Below are positions 50,625 through 58,685 of a stretch of 64,000 nt of DNA, piece after piece; positions within the stretch are counted from its first letter, which is position 1, and every line of letters begins with the position of its first letter. Under the pieces are notes generated by a model. That model was not told where the DNA came from and made no database searches. It worked only from the letters and a program-made list of their open reading frames with translations. The position numbers and the translations under genes were made by a program. Origin of the DNA: Roseomonas alba (lineage in GTDB: Bacteria; Pseudomonadota; Alphaproteobacteria; Acetobacterales; Acetobacteraceae); contig NZ_JAHYBZ010000001.1 of NCBI RefSeq assembly GCF_019430885.1, positions 868,001 to 932,000 on the forward strand. The letters run 5' to 3'.

Positions 50625-52514
50625 ATGGACGACAACGAGAACGCGATCGCGCGCCTGTTGCCGGTGCAGCCGCACCGCATCGGCGAGGGCCCGGTCGAGA
50701 CCATCGCGGCGACAAAGCTGCACGCCTTCCTGGGGGCGGGGCGCGACTGCCCCACCTGGATCAAGGGGCGCATCGCGAAATACTCCTTCACGGAAGGCGT
50801 TGATTTCGTGAAGGAATCTCGCTCCCCCAAAACGGGGAGCGAGTGGGGCGGCCAGAACGCGCTCGAATGGCACCTCACCCTCGACATGGCGAAAGAACTC
50901 GCCATGGTCCAGAACAACGAGAAGGGGCGCGATGCGCGGCGCTACTTCATCGACTGCGAGCGGCGGTTGAAGGCGGCGGCGGAGGGCGACCTGTCCGCGC
51001 TGCCGCCGGCGAAGGGCAAGGACCCCGGGCGCCAGGTCGCGGCCATCGTGGAGAAGAAGATCGCGCCGATGATGAAGCTCCTCGAGGCCACGTCGCGCGG
51101 CCTCGCGGCGATCGAGGCGTCGATGCCCGGCCTGCACCGCAGCGCCGAGACGGAGGTGACGCTGACCCACAAGCCGGCGATCTGGTTCGCCGAGCGGGAA
51201 GGGATCACCAAGCGGGGGAAGGGGGCGACGCTGCTGATCGGCAACCAGCTCTCGAGCTTCGCGCGGCGCCACCCGATGCAGGGCGCGGAGGCCAGCTCGG
51301 ACCCGATCCCCCATGATCCCAGCACCGCCCCGAAGGAAGGCACGATGAGCAAGCCTGAGAACGCCCTGGCCGAAATCTCGTTCCATGGCGCCACGCTGGT
51401 CGCGCGCCGCGGCGACACCCCCGAAACCACCATGGTCGCGATGAAGCCGATCGTGGAGGGGATGGGCTTGGATTGGAGCGCGCAGCTCAAGAAACTCAAG
51501 GAGAATCCTGTGCTGGCGAAGGGTATGGCAGTTATTGCCATCCCTTCGGCCGGGGGCGATCAGGATGGGGTCGCACTCCAGCTCACGCGCCTGAACTTCT
51601 GGCTCGCCACCGTCTCGACCAAGCGCATCGCCGACCTCGCCACGCGCGAGGCGATCATCGTCTATCAGGAGGAGTGTGCCGACACGCTGTTCGCCCACTT
51701 CTTCGGCCAGGCGACCGGCGAGCCGCAGCGGCGCGTCACCGAGGCCGACCTTGGGCGCCAGACGGCGGCGATCATCGACGTGAAGATCGCGCCGATGATG
51801 AAGCTCCTCGAGGCCACGTCGCGCGGCCTCGCGGCGATCGAGGCGGCGCGCGGCTTGGCCTGGGCGGAGGGCCTGGCCGCCGGGCTGGTGCCGCTGGTGA
51901 CGGGCGCAGTGCCGCCGAGCGTCGAGCCTTCGTCCGAAATCCGGGCGAAGGAGCCGCCGATCGCCGAGGTGGTCCATCCCGTCGCGGTGGCGGCGCCGGC
52001 GGCGATGCCCTTCGTCTTCGAGGGCGCCGAGGTCCGCGTCGTCAGCCGGGGTGGCGATGCGTGGTTCATCCTCGCCGACATCTGCCGGGTGCTCGGTCTG
52101 TCCAACCCGAGCATGGCGGCGAAGGGCCTTCATGAGGATGAGAAGGGCACCCTAAGCCAGACTGAGGGTGCCAATTTCAAAGGCTTAGGCGGTGGCGGCG
52201 CCATGCCGACCGTCATCAACGAGGCCGGCATGTATCGGCTGGTGATGCGCTCGGATAAGCCGGCGGCCGAGCGGTTCCAGCGGTGGGTCGCCGGCGAGGT
52301 GCTGCCGTCCGTCCGCAAGAACGGGGGCTACATCGCCGGCCAGGAGAAGGTGGCGACGGGCGAGATGACGCGCGAGGAGCTGATGGCCCGCGCGGTGCTG
52401 GCGGCGGAGGGCGCGATCCGCGATGCCGAGGAGGCGCGCCGCATGGCCGTGGCGCGCGTGGACCAGCTCCATGCAGGGTTTGCGCGAGGTGCATGTCGTG
52501 GTGGTTCAACTTGA
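50625..52514 (+). CDS. three-module antirepressor fusion (AntA - P22_AR_N - BRO-N)
   Basis: 629 residues from ATG 50625, ribosome site GGAGGGGAGC. Module 1 (about 20-110) is AntA/AntB-like: TIAATKLHAFLGAGRDCPTW, LTLDMAKELAMVQNNEKGRD. Module 2 (from M241, own start and ribosome site) is P22_AR_N: ISFHGATLVARRGDTPETTM, LNFWLATVSTKRIADLATRE. Module 3 (from M461) is BRO-N: MPFVFEGAEVRVVSRGGDAW, and ends abruptly at about residue 613. Modules 1 and 2 end in the same IAPMMKLLEATSRGLAAIEA block. Antirepressor N-domains are normally single. Internal starts may yield several proteins from one frame. Confidence 0.8.
   Translation: MDDNENAIARLLPVQPHRIGEGPVETIAATKLHAFLGAGRDCPTWIKGRIAKYSFTEGVDFVKESRSPKTGSEWGGQNALEWHLTLDMAKELAMVQNNEKGRDARRYFIDCERRLKAAAEGDLSALPPAKGKDPGRQVAAIVEKKIAPMMKLLEATSRGLAAIEASMPGLHRSAETEVTLTHKPAIWFAEREGITKRGKGATLLIGNQLSSFARRHPMQGAEASSDPIPHDPSTAPKEGTMSKPENALAEISFHGATLVARRGDTPETTMVAMKPIVEGMGLDWSAQLKKLKENPVLAKGMAVIAIPSAGGDQDGVALQLTRLNFWLATVSTKRIADLATREAIIVYQEECADTLFAHFFGQATGEPQRRVTEADLGRQTAAIIDVKIAPMMKLLEATSRGLAAIEAARGLAWAEGLAAGLVPLVTGAVPPSVEPSSEIRAKEPPIAEVVHPVAVAAPAAMPFVFEGAEVRVVSRGGDAWFILADICRVLGLSNPSMAAKGLHEDEKGTLSQTEGANFKGLGGGGAMPTVINEAGMYRLVMRSDKPAAERFQRWVAGEVLPSVRKNGGYIAGQEKVATGEMTREELMARAVLAAEGAIRDAEEARRMAVARVDQLHAGFARGACRGGST
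51056..51119 (+). repeat. 64-bp perfect direct repeat, copy 1 (copy 2 at 51782-51845)
   Basis: Encodes KIAPMMKLLEATSRGLAAIEA at the end of modules 1 and 2. Identity over 64 bases at the DNA level shows recent duplication. A second repeat, GATCCCAGCACCGCCCCGAA-GGA, lies before each ribosome site at 50595-50617 and 51315-51337. Confidence 0.85.
51782..51845 (+). repeat. 64-bp perfect direct repeat, copy 2
   Basis: Identical to 51056-51119. Together they bound the P22_AR_N module and could recombine, removing or duplicating it. Confidence 0.85.
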
Positions 52515-52854
52515 GTGCGACCACAGGTTCAACTTAGGTCGCACCGCGGGTGAGGTGCCCCCCCACACCCCGCGGTGGGCGAAGTGGGGGCTACGGAACT
52601 TCCGATTGCTGCGCCATCTGGTCACGGCCGGCCGAAGCCTGCCCGGTTGCCATCGCCCGAAGGCGGTATCCGCTCGCGGCGGGCACCTGATAGCCGATCG
52701 ACCGATGCGCGCTCAACCTGCATGTGGCGCTGCTCAAGCAATGCTTATGCATCTGCTCAAGCATTGCTTACGCACATCGGTAAGCAGCAGGTCTTCGCGG
52801 AAGCCTTGTAGAAGGCCGGTTTCAGCGCGGCGTCTTCCGGCCTGCGGTGATGTC
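52515..52854 (+). other. 340-bp gap with short repeats, no gene
   Basis: Begins with GGTTCAACTT repeated within 22 bp (around 52504 and 52526, spacer TGAGTGCGACCACA). No open frame with a family-like sequence; probably the junction of a deleted antirepressor tail and a new module. Confidence 0.45.
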
Positions 52855-53136
52855 CGCGCGATCGCGCGCCTCCTGCCGGTGCAACCGCACCGCATCGGCG
52901 AGGGCCCGGTCGAGACCATCGCGGCGACCAAGCTGCATACCTACCTGGAGGTGGGGAAGCGTTTCACCACATGGGTCGAGGAGCGGATCGAGACATACGG
53001 GTTCGCCGATGGCGTGGACTACATCATCACTGAGGATTTGCGCCTCCCAAACTCGGGAAGCTCAAAAGCGCGCCCCCAGAAGGCCAAGGAATACTATCTG
53101 ACCCTCGACATGGCGAAGGAGCTGGCCATGGTCTAG
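52855..53136 (+). pseudogene. AntA-type antirepressor fragment with premature stop
   Basis: Encodes IARLLPVQPHRIGEGPVETI-AATKLHTYLEVGKRFTTWVE and LTLDMAKELAMV, then TAG where the 50625 gene has CAG in AMVQNNEKG. DNA near its start (52855-52935) is almost identical to 50645-50725. No ribosome site of its own is obvious. A duplicate of module 1 broken by a nonsense change. Confidence 0.8.
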
Positions 53137-53172
53137 AATAACGAGAAGGGCTGAGAGGCGCGGCGCTGTCCG

Positions 53173-53781
53173 CTACAGCTTCCCGACAGCTTCGCGCTCT
53201 TTACGCCGAGCCTCGATCACTTTCTCATGCATTTTTTGAAGCGTCTCCACGAAATCATAGCCAATGTCCGCCGTATCGAGCGGTGGAAGCCCGTATTTCT
53301 CGCGTAGTCCTGCCGCGAGCGTCCAGGCGCGGTATCCGAGCCTGCCAGTCTGTTCGCAGCATTCTTGTGCCACATCGTCAGCGTCCAAAAACTCCCAACT
53401 GCCCGATACGGTCCTCGAGGCCACCAGAAGCTCATTTCGCAACGTCAAGGCGCGATGGGCTAAAGCGCCGCTAACCGCCTTCCAGTCCGCGTCCGTGGGA
53501 TAGTCTCCGAGCTCAGGGAGGCGGAGAGGAAGAGTCCCAGCTGCGCCGCTGGATGCTTCATGCATATCCAGCGCGTAAAGAGAGTCCGCGCAGTCGATCG
53601 CGAAGCGCTCTAGGACTATCGCGACTCTAAGCGCAAGGTATCGGGCATCCCGTTCGCTCATCGCGCGATCGCGCCGAACCTCGCGCACCCAAGCTAGGAT
53701 TTGCGTAATGGTCGCCGCGATCAGCCCGGACCCGACGAGCTTTGCAATCTCCAAAATCGGAAAGGCGTTCTCTTCCGGCAT
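53173..53781 (-). CDS. uncharacterised membrane-anchored protein, possible moron
   Basis: 202 residues: an N-terminal membrane span (ILEIAKLVGSGLIAATITQI), then a basic helical stretch (LAWVREVRRDRAMSERDARY) and a helical soluble domain (VAIVLERFAIDCADSLYALD). Base composition is less GC-rich than its surroundings. It is inserted opposite in direction between two broken antirepressor pieces, which suggests cargo. Function unknown; a defence or superinfection role is possible. Confidence 0.7.
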   Translation of the reverse strand: MPEENAFPILEIAKLVGSGLIAATITQILAWVREVRRDRAMSERDARYLALRVAIVLERFAIDCADSLYALDMHEASSGAAGTLPLRLPELGDYPTDADWKAVSGALAHRALTLRNELLVASRTVSGSWEFLDADDVAQECCEQTGRLGYRAWTLAAGLREKYGLPPLDTADIGYDFVETLQKMHEKVIEARRKEREAVGKL

Positions 53782-53880
53782 AGTTGCGTACCAGTCTCCG
53801 TGTGCGCGCGATGCGATGGTGGCCTGAGACTATCTACCAGTCCACGCTGCCGGACCGCGCCGAGAGGTCCCTTTGCGGTG

Positions 53881-54350
53881 ATGCCCTTCGTCTTCGAGGG
53901 CGCCGAGGTGCGCGTCGTCATGCGTGACGGCGCGCCGTGGTTCGTTGCGGCGGATGTGTGCCGGTCGCTCGGCATCAAGGACGTGAGCGACGCCGTCGAG
54001 AAGCTGGACGCGGACGAGAAGGGGCGGGGTTCAATCCCGACCCCTGGTGGACCGCAGGACTTGCTCCAGGTTTCGGAGGGCGGCCTCTACACGATCGTCC
54101 TCCGCTCGCGCGACGCGACGAAGGCCGGATCGACCCCGCACCGCTTCCGCAAGTGGGTGACGGGCGAGGTGCTGCCGTCGATCCGCAAGGATGGCGGCTA
54201 CATGCTGGCGCGGCCGCAGGAGACGCCGGAGGAACTGGCGGCGCGTTCCCTGACCGTCCTGCAGGCGACGGTCGCGCGGCAGAAGGCGCAGCTCGCGGCC
54301 CAGGCTCCGGCCGTCGCAGCTATCGCGCTTGGGACTCAGGCGGCCCGTCG
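53881..54350 (+). pseudogene. BRO-N antirepressor, truncated at the replicase junction
   Basis: Residues MPFVFEGAEVRVVMRDGAPW, FVAADVCRSLGIKDVSDAVE, RKWVTGEVLPSIRKDGGYML and RPQETPEELAARSLTVLQAT are a clear BRO-N with the same linker as the 49013 gene. From about 54336 the reading frame continues into sequence belonging to the replicase gene on the other strand, so the KilAC part is lost. No ribosome site before the ATG. Confidence 0.75.
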
Positions 54351-55943
54351 AGGCCGGAATAGCGACCCCTCACGCCGTGGTTGCTGCACGGGAGGCCCTT
54401 GGGCCTGCCGTCCGATTCCGGCCGGCAGGCCGCTTGTCGAGTCCTTGCCCGGCAACGGCAGGAGTAGGGTGCGCTGCCGCCCGTCGTCTGCCTTTCGGTG
54501 CCTTGTCGATTTCGGCGGGGGTGCCTTCTGCGTGAGACCACCGTCCTTCAGGGTCCGCGCAGTCTCGATGCCATCGAGCGCCGCCGGTACTTCTTTCCCA
54601 ATCAGATGAGCTGCGGAGGCGGTGCCACTATCTGACACAACAGCGTTTGGCACCTTCCCTGACGGGGTGCTGATCGCCGCCCACCGCCGCTTAACGGTTC
54701 GCAACGAAACGCACGCGGCCGCCGCGACTGCGGCCTGCGTGACGCGCTCGCCGGCGAGGCGGATGCCTTCCACAGCGGCGGCGATCTTCGTGTTCGTCTC
54801 GGCGGCTCGGGCGGCGGCCGTGGTTCGGCCGGCGACAGCTTGCCGCTCCTCCTCCAACGCCAGGCCGGCGCATGCCGCCCGATCCCGCCCGCGTGGACTG
54901 CTGATGCCGCTGCGTGGGCGATACCTGGAGTGCATGAACTTCGCGATCGACCGCGCCGTTGCGGCTACCTCGGACGCCGGCAGGGGCTCGGCGAAGGTGC
55001 TGTTGACGCGCATCGCTTCGGCTAGGATGGCGCCGCCGTCGCGCTCCTGGTGGTCATAGGCAAACCACCGGACTTGGTCGAACAGGCTGCAATTTCGGCC
55101 CGTGGCGGAAGGCTCTCCCCGGCGCCTGCGGACGCGGTTGCGCATCGGCGCCTCGGCCACGGCCTCGCCGTAGTCATCCGCCAGGGCGGCGATGATGGCG
55201 CCGAGCTCGACCGGGCTGGCGCCCGGGACGGTGTGCCACACCAGCCCGGTCCCAGCGGCCCGCCAAGCATCCCACATCGCCGGCATGGTCGGCTGGGGCG
55301 CGCGGCGGAGCTGTTGGCCGAGGAGCGCGTCCACCTTTCCCAGCGGATTTTTCAGCAGAGCCCGATGCCGGAGAGGCGTGGCGCGGAGGGCGGCGGTCAT
55401 GATGGCTTGCGCCACCTCAGCTAGGCGGCACGCCTTGAAGCTGATCCGTGGCTCATCGCTGCCCTTCCGTGAGACAAGCACGGGCGTGGCGAGGAAGATG
55501 AAGGCGTGTGCGCGGCCGCTGTACGGGTCGATCGCCAGCCAAGGCCGAACGTGCGCCGGCAGTTCCTCGACCAGCTCCAGCGCCTCGGTGTGGTCGATGT
55601 CGAAGGCGAGGACGTTCCGGTGCGTCTCAGAGTCGAGCGACACCCACGGGCAGATCGCGGCCTCGTCCAGCGGCAGAACGGAGGAGAAGGGGGCGGTGGT
55701 GGCTGTTCGCAGGTTCTGCGACGCCAACACGCGACGCGGCACGCGCGGCAGAATCGCCTCGGCGATGTCAGAGGCGACCGGAGTGGTGCGGCGGACCTGA
55801 TCTAGAGCCGCAGCAAGGAGGTCGGGCCGGCGGCGATGCCAGCGGCCGACGCTGCACTTCGCCGGGAAGCTGGCGCACGCCGCAGCAGGCTCGAAGGAGG
55901 AGGGGAGGGCTGACAACACCGATAGCCGGCATCGCCACAACAC
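54336..55943 (-). CDS. replicase/primase-like replication protein (RepA family, PriCT-like)
   Basis: 535 residues. The N-terminal part resembles a replicase-family domain (NVLAFDIDHTEALELVEELP, WLAIDPYSGRAHAFIFLATP), followed by a PriCT-like region (CSLFDQVRWFAYDHQERDGG and SEVAATARSIAKFMHSRY), then a helix-turn-helix-like stretch (TQAAVAAAACVSLRTVKRRW) and a disordered basic tail. Such proteins replicate integrated plasmids or phage satellites. GTG 55943 is taken as start; downstream starts are possible. The last residues overlap the antirepressor truncation and may be altered. Confidence 0.75.
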   Translation of the reverse strand: MLWRCRLSVLSALPSSFEPAAACASFPAKCSVGRWHRRRPDLLAAALDQVRRTTPVASDIAEAILPRVPRRVLASQNLRTATTAPFSSVLPLDEAAICPWVSLDSETHRNVLAFDIDHTEALELVEELPAHVRPWLAIDPYSGRAHAFIFLATPVLVSRKGSDEPRISFKACRLAEVAQAIMTAALRATPLRHRALLKNPLGKVDALLGQQLRRAPQPTMPAMWDAWRAAGTGLVWHTVPGASPVELGAIIAALADDYGEAVAEAPMRNRVRRRRGEPSATGRNCSLFDQVRWFAYDHQERDGGAILAEAMRVNSTFAEPLPASEVAATARSIAKFMHSRYRPRSGISSPRGRDRAACAGLALEEERQAVAGRTTAAARAAETNTKIAAAVEGIRLAGERVTQAAVAAAACVSLRTVKRRWAAISTPSGKVPNAVVSDSGTASAAHLIGKEVPAALDGIETARTLKDGGLTQKAPPPKSTRHRKADDGRQRTLLLPLPGKDSTSGLPAGIGRQAQGPPVQQPRREGSLFRPRRAA

Positions 55944-56056
55944 CTAGGGGGGGATTGCGAAGGTTATCCACTCGGTATAGTATCAGCGGTGTTGAGTCGC
56001 TGTTGGGTTCCCTTCGCTCGGCGCCCCCCAAAGGCGCCGGGCGTTCCTTTTTTTGG

Positions 56057-56275
56057 CTAGGCCGCGTTCGCCGTGCCGGTCTTCATCAGGGAGCGCAGGC
56101 TGTCGCCCTCGATCAGGGTGCGGCCCGCGACTTTCACCTTCCGCAGCGCGCCGGTCTTCAGCAGGGCGTAGCAGGTGGTCCGGCCGAAGCCGCCGAGCCG
56201 GCATGCGTCGTTGACGCGGAAGCCGAGGGCGCTGGCCGGCTGGAACTTGTCTGGGGTCTCGAAGCTCATCTGCAT
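56057..56275 (-). CDS. AlpA/Xis-like DNA-binding protein
   Basis: 72 residues (70 if the ATG at 56269 is used; GAGG lies at a better distance for that one). LGFRVNDACRLGGFGRTTCY-ALLKTGALRKVKVAGRTLIE is a winged helix-turn-helix of the excisionase/AlpA type, with DSLRSLMKTG. Lies between replicase and integrase genes, as in P4-type satellites. Likely excision or transcription control. Confidence 0.85.
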   Translation of the reverse strand: MQMSFETPDKFQPASALGFRVNDACRLGGFGRTTCYALLKTGALRKVKVAGRTLIEGDSLRSLMKTGTANAA

Positions 56276-56336
56276 CCTCGCAATCCGCCGCTGTTCGGCG
56301 ATGTGCGAGGCATACGAGTTCGGCTGATGGTCAGTC

Positions 56337-57038
56337 TTAGTCGGAGTGGTCAGAGTGACGATTAGTCTGACCACTCTGACCGGCGTCGCGTTCAATGTCG
56401 GCGAGGCATTTGCGGATAAGCGGAGCCAGTCGCTTGGCTCTCGTCGTGCCTTCTTTCTTGCCGGCCAAGCGATCCGACAGAGCCAGCGCCGCGTCCATCG
56501 GGCCTGTCGCCTTGCCCTCCAGAACCATACGGGCGCCCAGCTCGGCGAACGGTGCGTCGAGTGCCCTGAAGCTTCGCCCCCGCGGGCGGCGCGATGGGGA
56601 CGTGTCGGGCTTCACCGGCGCGGCCACACGCGCATCCCCCGATGCGCCGACCAAGATGCCGCGTACCTCTGTGCCGTGAATGTCGATCGCGCTGTTCCAC
56701 CAGTCGACTATGGCGTCCGCCCATGCCTCGGTTGGAAGCGCGACGGTCTCGATGCTGCCGGCCGGAATGCCGCGGGCGACCAGCCTGCCGTTGCGCAACC
56801 GGGTGAGGAGGAAGGTGCGAAGTGCCTGTTCGCCAGCTTCGAGTTCTTCGTGCTCCTTCGTCGAGAGCGGAACCAGGGGGCCGTCCGTACCGGCGTGGCG
56901 ATCCCGGACGCCGAGATGCACGACACGTTCGGCCAGGGCCGCGTCCTCGGCAAACTCGATGCGGGCGATCCATAGGGGCACCGGGCCGGTGCCGGGTGCG
57001 GCGATGTGGAACTCACGCGTCGGCGCCGGAATCTTCAC
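56337..57038 (-). CDS. unknown protein coupled to the integrase
   Basis: 233 residues from GTG 57038, which overlaps the integrase stop as GTGA. Beta-rich N-terminus (KIPAPTREFHIAAPGTGPVP-LWIARIEFAEDAALAERVVH) and TEVRGILVGASGDARVAAPV, then a basic linker and a C-terminal helical part (EGTTRAKRLAPLIRKCLADI). No family. Conserved coupling to an integrase suggests a role in integration or excision. Confidence 0.7.
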   Translation of the reverse strand: MKIPAPTREFHIAAPGTGPVPLWIARIEFAEDAALAERVVHLGVRDRHAGTDGPLVPLSTKEHEELEAGEQALRTFLLTRLRNGRLVARGIPAGSIETVALPTEAWADAIVDWWNSAIDIHGTEVRGILVGASGDARVAAPVKPDTSPSRRPRGRSFRALDAPFAELGARMVLEGKATGPMDAALALSDRLAGKKEGTTRAKRLAPLIRKCLADIERDAGQSGQTNRHSDHSD

Positions 57039-58315
57039 GCCTGCCGCTCCTCGACCGACGAAAGAGGTAGCGGGAAAAGAGATGCCGGAGCCTTGTCGCA
57101 GAAGCTGGCCCAATCCTCCATCAGACGCCGCCGCTTCACGAACAGGTCGCCGCGCTGATATGCCGCCTCCGCCTTGTCCTTGAGCTGGTGCGCCAACGCA
57201 TGCTCGATCACCTCGCGAGGGTGGGCCGTCGCCTCGCCGGCCCAATCCCGGAACGACGAGCGGAAGCCGTGCACGGTAGCGTCGATCTTCATCCTGCGAA
57301 GGACCATTTCAAGGGCCATCACGCTCAAGCGGGAGCCCTGTTTTGCGCCGGGAAACACCAGAGAATCAGCGGCATCGCTGGAACGAAGGTTGGCCATGTC
57401 GCGAAGGATGGCGGCCGCAGCTTCGGTGAGCGGAACCCTGTGTTCCTTCGACGCCTTCATGCGCGAAGCTGGAATGGTCCAGACGCCAGCGTTCCGGTCC
57501 ATCTCGCCCCAGGTCGCGCCCATGACCTCGCCGGAGCGGGCGGCGGTCAGGATTGCGAATTCCAGGGCCCGAGCCGAAACCCCTTCACGCGATCTCAGCC
57601 GCTTCATGAAGGCGCCCAACTCCTGCCACGGCAAGGCGGCGTGGTGCTTCACGGCCCGCACCTTCGAGCGGCGCGGGAACACCTTGTCCAGGTGTCCGCG
57701 CCACCGCGCCGGATTGGCGGACGAGCCGTCGCGCCAACCGCGCACGGCGGCAAAGTCCAGCACCGCCTCGATGCGCCCGCGAAGACGCGACGCGGTTTCC
57801 GGCTTCGAGCTCCACAAGGGGGTGAGCGCTGCGGTGACGTGTTCGGTTCCGACGTCGCCGACCGTCACATCGCCCATATGCGGGCCGGCATATTCGGTCA
57901 GCGTCATTTTCCATTGGGCCCGATGCTTTGCGTTGCGCCAGCCGGCTTCCTGGGCTGCCAGGTAAAGGTCCACCACTTCCTTGAAGGTCCGGTTCCGGGC
58001 GGCCTGTACCTGCGCCTCTGCCTCGGCGGCTGCGGCATCCGCTTCGCGCTTCAGGAGGGGGTCGATCCCCTGAGTGATCAGGCCGCGGAGGGCTCCGGCC
58101 CGCGTGCGGGCGTCGGCCAGCGATAGGGCGCCGGCACCGCGCGCGGGACCTAGACCCATGTCGCGCCGAACCCCGCTGACGCTGTAGCGCATGATCCAAA
58201 GGGCCGCGCCGGAGGGCTTCACGTAGAGCTGCAGCCCTCCGCCGTCACTATAGCGACCAGGCCGCTTCTCCTTCGCCACCTGGGCCGCTGAAAGCCCCGC
58301 TGCCCGCTTCGGCAC
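57035..58315 (-). CDS. int: P4-type tyrosine recombinase (integrase)
   Basis: 426 residues. N-terminal arm-binding DUF4102-like domain (GRYSDGGGLQLYVKPSGAAL, residues 19-38), SAM-like core domain (residues 110-200), catalytic domain with R260 (TAARSGEV), H349 and R352 (HGFRSSFRDWAG), H376 and nucleophile Y386 (AYQRGD). Matches the P4/phage island integrase class that uses tRNA 3' ends. Lies next to attR, transcribed into the island. Confidence 0.95.
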   Translation of the reverse strand: MPKRAAGLSAAQVAKEKRPGRYSDGGGLQLYVKPSGAALWIMRYSVSGVRRDMGLGPARGAGALSLADARTRAGALRGLITQGIDPLLKREADAAAAEAEAQVQAARNRTFKEVVDLYLAAQEAGWRNAKHRAQWKMTLTEYAGPHMGDVTVGDVGTEHVTAALTPLWSSKPETASRLRGRIEAVLDFAAVRGWRDGSSANPARWRGHLDKVFPRRSKVRAVKHHAALPWQELGAFMKRLRSREGVSARALEFAILTAARSGEVMGATWGEMDRNAGVWTIPASRMKASKEHRVPLTEAAAAILRDMANLRSSDAADSLVFPGAKQGSRLSVMALEMVLRRMKIDATVHGFRSSFRDWAGEATAHPREVIEHALAHQLKDKAEAAYQRGDLFVKRRRLMEDWASFCDKAPASLFPLPLSSVEERQA

Positions 58316-58349
58316 CCGACATCTCCGCCATGGTGGGGCCTGGAATCCA

Positions 58350-58370
58350 GTCCCACATCCGTTCCCACAA
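58350..58370 (+). promoter_or_regulatory. putative integrase arm-type site, right end
   Basis: GTCCCACA-TCC-GTTCCCACAA, the same motif and spacing as at 22138-22158. It lies between the integrase start and the right repeat, so it may also control int. Confidence 0.6.
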
Positions 58371-58500
58371 CGTAGGCCCGAACGGCGGCGAACGGAAGCG
58401 AGCGAGAGTGGACGAAGGCTCCTTGGAACGTGGCCTTTTCCGAGGCATTCTTGCGCCGCAAGCGCTCTGACCGATCATTGGCGAATGATGGTATGGCGGA

Positions 58501-58514
58501 CATCCCCTCCGCCA
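58501..58514 (+). other. attachment site, right (attR core)
   Basis: CATCCCCTCCGCCA, identical to the end of tRNA-Ser. After it the sequence returns to chromosomal genes. The 186 bp between the integrase start and this repeat hold no gene. Confidence 0.85.
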
Positions 58515-58685
58515 TCTTGCCCGCGCATTGTGATGTCCTCGCGCAGCAAGCCGCGCGACGCCGTATCGGCCCGGCGGACTGATCCCCCGCATCCTTCGGC
58601 CCGACTTTTTTTCGAGTGCATCGGGAATAGCTGCGCTGTCCGGGCCTCCATTCTCCGGCACGAGGGTCGGGCGAAGGCAGGCGAC

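Larger units (their letters stand above)
22080..58514. mobile_element. integrative genomic island at tRNA-Ser (composite prophage/satellite-like)
   Basis: Bounded by a 14-bp direct repeat CATCCCCTCCGCCA (22080-22093 in the tRNA 3' end, and 58501-58514). A tyrosine integrase lies 186 bp inside the right repeat, and the same arm-type motif occurs inside both ends. Contents: IS remnant, caspase/WD40, DprA-like/PRTase, HXS operon, dnaE2/SRAP/RadC/nuclease, phage-tail genes, antirepressor array, replicase, AlpA-like genes. Oddly the integrase is at the end away from the intact tRNA. At 36.4 kb, without recognised head genes or conjugation genes, it is more like a defective prophage or satellite composite than an ICE. 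Confidence 0.88.

Noticed and set aside
52423-52854. N-terminal extension of the broken AntA gene
   Set aside because: The translated stretch is unrelated to any antirepressor part and crosses a repeat junction; only the part from 52855 is homologous.
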